64,000 nucleotides of DNA from Owenia fusiformis (taxonomy: Eukaryota > Annelida > Polychaeta > Sabellida > Oweniidae). A model generated the notes under the pieces. The model was not told the DNA's origin, made no database searches, and worked only from the letters and a program-made list of their open reading frames with translations. Position numbers and translations under genes: made by a program. The number at the start of each line of letters is the position of its first letter. Positions within the stretch are counted from its first letter, which is position 1. The DNA lies in NCBI GenBank assembly GCA_903813345.2, contig CAIIXF020000009.1, forward strand, positions 14,456,347-14,520,346, given 5' to 3'. Shown piece after piece: positions 56,501 through 64,000 of this stretch.

Positions 56501-59500
56501 CATGAAATCAAGATTTAATATATGTACAATTAGATCACATACACTTTAAATTAGAAATCATGTGGGTACACTCAACATATTACTAATTATTAGTATAATA
56601 TTACAGCCATAATTTCTCAACAGTACCCTCCGTTGACTATATCTTGTCACAGATGCCTCCTGGCATACTGTTGCTTGATAAATACATGTACATGTAGTCG
56701 ATATGAATGTTTTGACAGTAGGAATGGTTATATACAATAGTGGTATTTTACAGACATTCCAGCCATGTAATTTTCATTATCCTTAAACTACATACACTTT
56801 TCTCTTTCAGGTGTTCCAGCTAGTAAGCCATTTAGTTTACTGGGCAAAAGCCATGATCATTTACCCTTTGTGCGAGAGCAATGTTTATGTATTGTCCCCT
56901 GACACCAATACATTCAAGTAAGTAATTCATCACATAATGTTCCAAAGCTTTATTCCCCGCAAGCAAATTGGCTTAATACAGTAGCATTTTCATGGTTTTC
57001 ACAGCACAAACCCAATTTTTTGGTATCACCAATTTCATGTTGTAATTTGATTGCTAGATTATCTCCTTGAATTATGATAGTTTCCCTATTAAAATGAACA
57101 TTTTGGTTTGTAAGAACAAAGTTTGTTGAACTCTTTTCCACAAGTGTCAATTTTCTTGAGGGCCATAACAGCATAACATGTAGTTTGAATATATGGTATC
57201 TGATGTGGCTTAATACTACTACTTCTAGTATATATCCATTCCTTACCAGTACATACTCTCACCAGTATGAATGCTCATGTATATCCTATGAGCACATACT
57301 GTCACGTCAAAATTAAATTAACTTTTTGAAACAGCTTGTAAATATGTTAAGCATTGCTATGTTTACAATTATTAAAAGCCACTTGCCTTAAGTTGGTAAA
57401 TCCCAACTTGGAACGAAGGCTTGATGATATTTTATTGCAATGCAATTTTCCCATTCCTTGAGTCATCTTTTCAGGAACTCTGAACTAGTAGAGAAATTTG
57501 CTGAAGAGTTCCAGGGGGTCGCATTGTCAAAGATTTTGGCTGAGTTCTCCCTCCCTACTCCCCTAGGAGAACACCAGGATGTACTGGGTCTCCCTCAGCA
57601 GCAGGTAAGACCATTTAGAGTGAAATACTAGGGGCGATCTACATAAGGACAACAGACAAAGGGAAAATGAAATATATATATAAAGGTGTGAAGTTTTGTC
57701 AGAAAGACACAAATACAATATTAATGAGGGTGTTAGGCACAGTTATTAATATCTGTCTATATCAGCTGATATGTTTCCAGGCACAGAAGATCCAGATGGT
57801 TGTTTGGATGCTTCAGCATAGACTGTTGGTTCAGTTACACACCTACATCTTCCTGTTACCATCCTCAGATCACTCATATACAGGAAAACAAAAGCAGTCA
57901 AGCAGTGGACCGCCACTAAGAAAACTATCTCACCCTACAGGCCAGTTCAGGACATCAGCGTCTGCAGAGGAACTACCACAAATCCTCAGGACAACACTGA
58001 GTGCGTCTGATGTATCTCTAGTCATGGAAGGTACAAACTAAAACTACAACCTGATGACACATCCAATCAATGCATTAAAATGACATTTAAGAGATTCTTA
58101 ATTAAAGAGACATTCCTTGCCAGACCATTTCTCTCCCGATATTGTAGCTATAACCATTTACTGTACTCCCAGTTAATTTCGTGAATTGTAATTTCGCAAA
58201 TTTTGAGAAAACACGATTTCGAGGCTATTGAATTTTGCGAGTTCCACTAAAGACACCTACTACTTTGTCATCTTGGACAAAGAAATGCTTAACCTTAACC
58301 TCTATTACAAAGTAATTTTTTGGTTTAATTGATCTAATAAGCCACTGTAACAGACATTGTTACTTATTATCCCATTTATTGCTTAAAAACACTTGACAAG
58401 CATTTTTTTTTTCAAAACACGAAATGCAATGGAAGCCCATGTAATAAAATATTTCACAAATCCCCGAGGATTTAATTGACAGTTTCGCAAAGATCAATTT
58501 TTGCGATTCTACCACAATCGCGAAAAGCGCGAAACTAAATCGCACGCGAAAAATACCTGGAGTTCAGTATACAAGGGTTAATACTGGGAGGGTTTTGATG
58601 GGTTTATCCCAAGGGAAATGTGTGTATCTCCCTCGGTCCCTCAGGAGATACATTTCCGAGAGATAAACCCTGTATCCAAAATCGACTGTGTTTTATCAGG
58701 AAATACACATGGTTTGCTTATTCCTGCAAATTATGTTCTGTAATGTACACCACTTTATCCTATGCCAAGTAGAGTTTTAGGGAGATAAGTTGGTAAGATA
58801 TATCCCGTATCCTGATTTTGAGGTTTCCATATCCTGAACCTCCATATCTCCCGCTCCAGGGCATATCTTCCCGCTTCGAAAAAAATTTGAAAAAATAAGA
58901 AAAAATTAAAAAAAAGAAAAAATGTGAAAAAATTTTAAAAAATTTAAAAAAATAGGAAAAAATTGAGAAAAATGTGAAAAAAATTGAAAAAAGAAAAAAA
59001 ATTGAAACAAAATTGAAAGAAAATTAGAAAACTCTACTTGGTATAGGATAAAGCAGTTATGTACGGTCGGTTTGGATATGGGGTTCATCCCTCGTGAGAT
59101 ATGCACATCTACCTTCGGTCCCCACGGTCCCTCAGGTAGATATGCATATCTGCCTCTGGATAAACCCCATATCCAAAACCTCCCAGTACATAACCCTTAT
59201 ATATGGTATCTTTTAATCAAACTTTTGTTTTGTAATGTTATCGATGTATGTATCAGCTGTGTTCCCTGTTTCAGCTGGTAGCAGTCCTGTAGACGAGGGC
59301 TCAGTGTTCAACAAGTACAAGCCAGTTTCCGAAACCAGTCCCCCTGCTCCCGCAGCTCCTCTCTCGCCCAATGGTGAGGTAGTTTTATCAAAGTTAGCAC
59401 CTCCACTAAGGGAGAAAATTCTCAACCTCCCAGCTACAAGGAACACTGAAGATCTTAGATTATTTGTCAAGTAAGGCTTTATTTTATATGTCACCACCAA

Positions 59501-60069
59501 GTATTCGTGACATATTGTTATAGCCTCATACTTTTTCATGACCTGCATTCAGAGTTTTACATTGGTTTTCAATGTTGGGATTATACATTTGCAATAACAT
59601 AAAATGTAATGTTCAGATTGAAAATGTATAGGTTAAAAAAAATTTTTGTTGTGTGCTAACGGGTCTAATTACCTAATTACTCTATTGAATTGTGTACCTA
59701 ATGCTGCATACTGATTATCATAAATTACCCAATGTATTTGGTGATTTTGTTCATATTGGATGGGAATATGTAAATTGATCAACCAACAGATCAAAAGCTT
59801 CCCAGTTATGCTGCTACCAAAAAACTTGAATACAATAGTTATGTGTTGTACCTTTTAGGTATGATAATTTAATTAAAATGGCTATATTCCGTTATCTATT
59901 TATTTGCAGGTTATTTCCTTACTTCAATGGATACCATCACCTAGAAGAGATTATGTACTATGAGAACATGAGAAGATCTCAACTACTTATGTTAGTGGAC
60001 AAGTTCAGAGACATTCTCGTAACATGCACTCATCCAGAACCACATACCAATTACCACATTAAATTCTAG
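47551..60069 (+). CDS. NPRL3: GATOR1 complex subunit NPRL3, complete
   Basis: Exons: 47551-47662, 53890-53989, 54449-54626, 54771-54924, 55183-55258, 55551-55694, 55960-56116, 56811-56917, 57475-57604, 57781-58030, 59275-59470, 59910-60069. Phases agree; 587 residues (human 569). The start lies in ACCATGG and gives [20 protein letters not shown], matching the conserved NPRL3 N-terminus. Further family blocks: [112 protein letters not shown]. With NPRL2 and DEPDC5, NPRL3 forms GATOR1, a GTPase-activating complex for Rag GTPases that turns down TORC1 at lysosomes when amino acids are scarce. Intron 1 is 6.2 kb and holds nested transposons; other introns are small. Exon 11 has two acceptors 18 bp apart (starts 59257 or 59275), both in frame. 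Polyadenylation signals AATAAA are at 60986 and 61007. Confidence 0.95.
47722..48355. repeat. Long near-perfect palindrome in NPRL3 intron 1
   Basis: Arms of about 300 bp run from CTAGAGTCCATTTCACTGCT (near 47726) to the reverse complement ending near 48355, with a loop of only about 45 bp around 48040. Mismatches are few. The ORFs read from each arm are mirror images, not genes. It starts about 60 bp after the NPRL3 exon 1 donor. Confidence 0.85.
48540..49335. repeat. Repeat family B, inverted copy with LINE insertion
   Basis: Inverted relative to 42540-43075. The match is interrupted at about 48590-48911 by a LINE 3' fragment. A short hairpin, TCGAATACACCA pairing with TGGTGTATTCGA, lies just left (about 48450-48525). 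Confidence 0.7.
48585..48911 (+). mobile_element. LINE 3' fragment with TCTTA-repeat tail
   Basis: The frame here encodes the last residues of a LINE polyprotein: [20 protein letters not shown], then [18 protein letters not shown], the usual C-terminal motif of CR1/L2-type elements. A stop codon and a short 3' UTR follow, ending in a TCTTA microsatellite (about 48895-48911). Almost all of the element is missing (5' truncation). Its tail differs from the 45187-47250 LINE, so it is a different family. Confidence 0.8.
49788..49853. repeat. GTCC/GTCCGTCC simple repeat
   Basis: Tandem CCGTCCGTTGGTCCGTCCGT motifs following GGCTCACACAGTGAGCC. Dispersed elements ending in such tracts are common in marine invertebrate genomes. 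Non-coding. Confidence 0.8.
50342..51547. mobile_element. Nested long-arm hAT-like foldback element
   Basis: Ends AGGGTTTGTAGAAAAA and the reverse complement are flanked by perfect 8-bp repeats atctagaa (50334-50341 and 51548-51555). The arms (50342-50650, and 50862-50941 plus 51305-51547) contain GGTACCCGG motifs, a TGAAGCTTCTAGCTCAATTT-type block and a GGCGTAGCCAGGAG block. The right arm is broken by the 50942-51304 insertion. Non-coding. Confidence 0.8.
50942..51304. mobile_element. Youngest nested element, 363 bp
   Basis: Ends CAGGCCTGTCAACTT and AGTTGACAGGCCTG are flanked by 6-bp repeats ccatga (50936-50941 and 51305-51310). The interior repeats AATGCGTGAC and TTCCGAACG motifs. Its ends resemble those of the 49929-52268 element, suggesting one family inserted at two levels of the nest. 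Confidence 0.8.
52275..53060. repeat. Repeat family A, inverted copy
   Basis: Reverse-oriented relative to 19472-20664, sharing the GAGATATTTGACGTCAAAAA block, the CAACTTGCTTCAATTTGACC block and AGGTCA half-sites, including a perfect AGGTCAAAGGTCA at 52927-52939. It lies between the right end of the 49929-52268 element and the right arm of the 49353-53453 element. Confidence 0.7.
54110..54260. repeat. Third copy of the 49353/53453 terminal repeat
   Basis: Carries the same AATTACTTACTCCATGCAAT, CATTTGCGGGTAA and CTAGGAGGAAAAGCTATTGA blocks as 49455-49560. A solo arm or fragment within NPRL3 intron 2. Confidence 0.75.
58753..59053. mobile_element. MITE with CTTTATCCTATGCC ends
   Basis: About 25-bp terminal inverted repeats CTTTATCCTATGCCAAGTAG and CTACTTGGTATAGGATAAAG bound a 300-bp element whose right half is a degenerate poly-A tract. 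A partial copy is at 27618-27754. It lies in NPRL3 intron 58031-59274. Adjacent palindromic blocks around GGGATAAACCC (about 58600 and 59150) suggest a larger element around it. Confidence 0.7.
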
Positions 60070-62170
60070 CATCTTGTCATACTGTACCTCTAGTTATTTT
60101 AATGTTATTTTTGTATATTTATAAATTACACTTAAACAAATTTCAAAAAATCCCATGAAACGAATATAAGAGCCAGAAGTACAGTATGTCTCTAAATGTG
60201 CAGAAGTTCTGTCAATATAGTCCAACCTTGGCAGATATTTTAAATGATCGTTGACAAAGAGATTACTCTGAATTCATTGTTCATATGTTGAGATTGACCA
60301 GTTTAGTTGTCCAGATTTAGTTGGAACAGTAGCAACATTTTGGTTTTCATGTCAAAAGCTAGGCTAGCCATAAGTATAATGGTACTCAACTGTGTTCACT
60401 GTGAACATGCACTTAGAACTTAAATTTTCTCTGTATGTACACATTCTATTATCACATCATTTTCAGAATTCACTCTTTCAGTTTCAGTTTAGCTATATAT
60501 AAGCAGAGATATGTTGAAAATATTTTCAAATGTATACAAAGTCAAAATACCGGTACCTGAACAGATTTAAATGAGAAAATCAAAATTTTGCTAATGTTTC
60601 AACTAAATCGGGACAACTGATCAATTTCCATTCAACATATGAACAATGGATATAGTTTTATCTTCGTCATTGGATGGACACTATATTAAAGTATATAAAA
60701 ATATCTGGATTTGTCAGTTATCTAGACACATATGGAAAGCATTACCGAGTGTTTCTCCATTTTGGTGTTAGACTTATGTGAAAAGTTAAGCGTGTCACAG
60801 TTCAGCGATGTGGCTTCCTTTGATCACCGTGGAAATTATGATGAACAGAAGTGAACTTAAAACAAGAATCATATCTACAGAGGTTTTAAAATCTGCCACC
60901 CTTGTTGACAAACAGACAGTCAAGTGTGAGATGTGAAAAACTATGGTATTGAAGGATGACATTAGTTGTGTATAAAAGATACAGGAATAAAAATTTAATC
61001 TTTATCAATAAATATTTACATTTTTATTACATTTTATGTTTACTATAAAACATATAATACATACAATGTACAGCTACATCATGATGATAAGTCATTTACA
61101 AACATTAAATAGTAAATATTGGCTCTTGTGTCCTGATAAAAACTTATTATCCTGATAGAGAATGACTTAGTCTGGCCATCTGTCTGCCTGTACATCTCTC
61201 TTTGGATGATAACTGGGACATCTATTTGTTAGATAGACCCTATTTAAAATGATTTAATATTTTAAATCTTACATACTTAGATTGATCAATCAATAGCTGA
61301 ACAAATCTATTTCAATCTATTTTTAGTAAAATTCAAAACCAATCATTTCGTTGGTTAGCTCAAAACATGATTGCTTATAATGGCATTGAGATGGCTAATT
61401 CCAAGCATATATCAACAACATTCCATGCTTTCAAGAGATTTATTTATGGCATTTTTAGCTCCATATAATGAATATGCCTCATATAAACAGATTCTCCAGA
61501 CAGACAGATACATGTTGGACCAACAAATTGAGCCATTCTCTTATCTGTTCAGTGAAATGAAGTTTAAGTCAAATGAAGTTGTTTGTATTCTCCTCTCTAT
61601 GTGACACCATTCCTCACAATATATAGCTCCTTTTGAGATACTTGGCAGATATTTTAACTCTATGGTTGTCTTGTTGAAACTGCAGTACTTTTGTGACGAT
61701 CCTTCAGATTACTTTGAGCATGGTTATGTAATCGCCTTGAGGGATTGTCACTTTGTTTAACTTTTTGCTCTTCACTTTATCAATTGTGCTTTTAGTTACT
61801 CAATATTTAAAGAGTTATGAAATAATTTAAATTCTGTAAAAGGGTAGTACTTTGGCTATACTCTTAAAGTATGGTTGGAGTTTAATCATTTTACTCTATA
61901 TTTATATTTAGGTTAATAACCTTCTCTTGTGTTTTTCATGTAATATTATTTACAGGATTAATGTCAACATATACATTTTGTTCATAATATGACTTTAATG
62001 TGAATGTTTTAGGCCCAGTTTCATGTTTAATGTTATGTTACAAACTTTTTAGAAAGGGCAGTTGTCTGGGTTTGTTTCAAAATCCAAAGTGAGGCTTATT
62101 AAGCTTGATTTAAGTAAATAAGCACGATTTAAGTGAATTGTCTTTTTCTGTGCTTTTATGATTCGAATTC
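60070..62170. other. NPRL3 3' UTR and downstream sequence
   Basis: NPRL3 ends at 60069. AATAAA signals at 60986-60991 and 61007-61012 suggest a 3' UTR of about 950 bp. Beyond that, AT-rich sequence to 62170 shows no exon or repeat that I recognise. Confidence 0.6.
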
Positions 62171-62171
62171 A

Positions 62172-62922
62172 AGCCGGCCAGACATGGAAAACATTTTGTG
62201 GAATTTTAAACATTAAATCGTCATTAAAATTGGATATTTATATTGCCGCAGATAAACCAACTTAGGTGTACGAGTTGGTAAAGGTAATTGACTTGATCTA
62301 ATTGTATTTTTGCAGAGTTTTAGTCTTTGAAAAGAAGTATCTGTACACTTGACTTTTTCCTTAATTTTATTTATTTGCCTTGTGAACATCACATGTTTAA
62401 ATTGTCCCAGGGATTGTTAAGGAACATTTGACAAGGTTAACACAAGGTTACACGCAGAGTTTTTGTCTTAAAGAACCTATGTAACTTATTAACTAGCGTC
62501 GAAATCAAGTTCCCAGGGTTCCTTGAAACCTCTTATACAACATTCCCACAGGGAATCGACGATCGTTTAGGAATATTTGACAAGGTGTACGAAAAGTTAC
62601 GGTCTTTACGAACCTTATGTAACTTGCTCTAAACCAGTCAACTGCAAATTCCAGGGGTTCATAGACACCTCTATACGACATTCCCCCCCCCCCATCCAGT
62701 TTGGGACTGTATTTAGTTTGTTCACAGGGTAAATTTTATTGATACACTAGAAATACTCCTTTCTATATTTAAATTCTGGGTAATTTAAAGGTGAAATCCC
62801 GGGCTTATGGGACCATTATCAAACAACTGATCATTGAAGTACTTTTAAGGGTCATGGTCATTCGAACCCCATTTTCGGACTTAAGACACCCCCTCCCCTT
62901 CTAGTTTTCCATGTCTGGTCTA
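62172..62922. repeat. Inverted-repeat element with internal two-copy repeat
   Basis: CCAGACATGGAAAAC (62179) is repeated in reverse as GTTTTCCATGTCTGG (about 62904-62918), suggesting an element of about 740 bp. Inside, a segment of about 150 bp occurs twice in tandem (about 62405-62565 and 62570-62695). Both copies have AGGAANATTTGACAAGGT, then CTATGTAACTT-like and ACGACATTCCC-like blocks. No target duplication or ORF was found. Confidence 0.5.
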
Positions 62923-63884
62923 ATTCTATGTTAACCACATTCTAATTCATTATAGATACTAGAATACTTTTAAAATACTGTTTCCCATTTGTTTGCCAAT
63001 TGTACCATAGTCTGATAGTGGCAAAATGATGTTCCACTTTTCATGTGAGTAGTATAGAGAGCTGATTTCAACCCCACCAGGGATTATATAAAATTGCACT
63101 GGTGAGTTACATTTTTGGGAAAAGACACATTTTAGGCTTTGTTGCAAATTGTTTAACTGAACTTCCATTAGCTGTGCTGTTTTATGCATGTTTGGTTTGA
63201 GAGATTATTTACTTGATATACCATTTCGGCAGTACTGAATTGTGTAATGTTTCTGTAGATTAGTAAATAGAAATAGAGTCGTTTTTATACATTATATGAA
63301 AATCCACAGAATATCACTTGTTGTGTTCGATTATTTATATATATGTTAGAAAATTCCCCTTTCATTTTACCTGAAGTAGATTCTTGATTCAAAATAGATT
63401 CCGACTAAATTCCAGGTGACTTTAGTGATACTAACATTCAAGCAACAAGCTTTATCTTAGCTCATATTTGCAAAGGGCTTCTTTGAATAACAATCACTCG
63501 CAATAAGTCATACATGTATTTCCCAGAAACTATGCAATAGTGAACAGATAAAGTACAATCCAGGATCTTACTTTCTTATTTAAACCTTCTCTTATTGATA
63601 ATATTAGTGAGAATTTCATTCACCCTAGTGAGTTTGACAGACTCTGATTTGAAATGGCCCTACTTTAGTTCTTAAGTGTGAACAGCGAGCTTAATATACA
63701 GCTTGAAGTCCATCGTAGCCCTCAAGTGGCTAGGACTTCCACCTGGTTATACTCACACCCTAACATTATACTTATTTGATACAACTGAACACTGGGTACA
63801 TTCAGAATCTGGAGTCTGTTGCCATTTGCTTTTATGAGACAAACAACTTACATTGAAATCTGACAAATCTTACTTAGTCTATAT

Positions 63885-64000
63885 TCAGATTTTATTATCC
63901 CGTAACTGTTATCCCAAAATTGTCCCACTTCATCCCAATTATTTTTATCCCAGAATTTATCCCTAATTTATCCCTACATTTTCATTGGAAAATTTATCCC
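63885..64000. repeat. TTATCCC-rich repeat, cut by window edge
   Basis: At least six TTATCCC or TCATCCC motifs at irregular 10-20 bp spacing run off the right end of the window. Probably the start of a dispersed element with short subrepeats. Confidence 0.5.

Noticed and set aside
58906-59106. Phe-rich 66-residue minus-strand ORF
   Set aside because: Low-complexity product of the degenerate poly-A tract of the 58753-59053 MITE.

Overview
This window is nuclear DNA from an animal. Genes are split into many short exons with GT-AG introns, the sequence is AT-rich, and introns are full of inverted-repeat elements, minisatellites and LINE remnants. No bacterial operons, tRNA or rRNA genes were recognised. 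Encoded proteins resemble vertebrate orthologues, but repeat content and compact intron sizes suggest a marine invertebrate. The phylum cannot be fixed from the sequence; a deuterostome or lophotrochozoan is a guess.

Four protein-coding genes were reconstructed by joining exons whose phases agree at every junction. (1) Positions 495-3497, minus strand: the 5' two exons of NDUFA6, a mitochondrial complex I LYR-family subunit; the last exon lies left of the window. (2) Positions 3906-24211, plus strand: WDR13, a WD40 protein, complete in 12 constant exons plus one probable cassette exon. It is head-to-head with NDUFA6, with 408 bp between start codons, which looks like a bidirectional promoter. 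(3) Positions 28317-40574, minus strand: a lemur tyrosine kinase (LMTK/AATK) homologue in 10 exons, 1014 residues, with signal peptide, one membrane segment, kinase domain and long acidic tail. (4) Positions 47551-60069, plus strand: NPRL3, a GATOR1 subunit that restrains TORC1, in 12 exons, 587 residues. WDR13 and the LMTK gene converge at 24.2-28.3 kb; the LMTK gene and NPRL3 diverge across 7 kb of repeats at 40.6-47.5 kb. The genes do not form an obvious pathway.

The rest is repeats. Notable are a LINE reverse transcriptase ORF ending 300 bp upstream of the NPRL3 start codon (45.2-47.25 kb), a long near-perfect palindrome just after NPRL3 exon 1, a series of nested transposons in NPRL3 intron 1 (49.35-53.45 kb) whose target-site duplications can be read at four levels, and several small MITEs with legible ends.

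The most unusual locus is the LMTK kinase domain. One exon's splice acceptor and first coding bases have been amplified into a 63-bp minisatellite of about 25 copies (36.6-38.2 kb). Two other kinase exons have partial duplicates nearby: a decayed one at 32.2 kb and a possibly functional 33-nt one at 34.4 kb. The catalytic-loop asparagine is replaced by serine. A second item of interest is an apparent in-frame extra WDR13 exon at 10869-10979. All calls are by eye; no alignment or database search was run.
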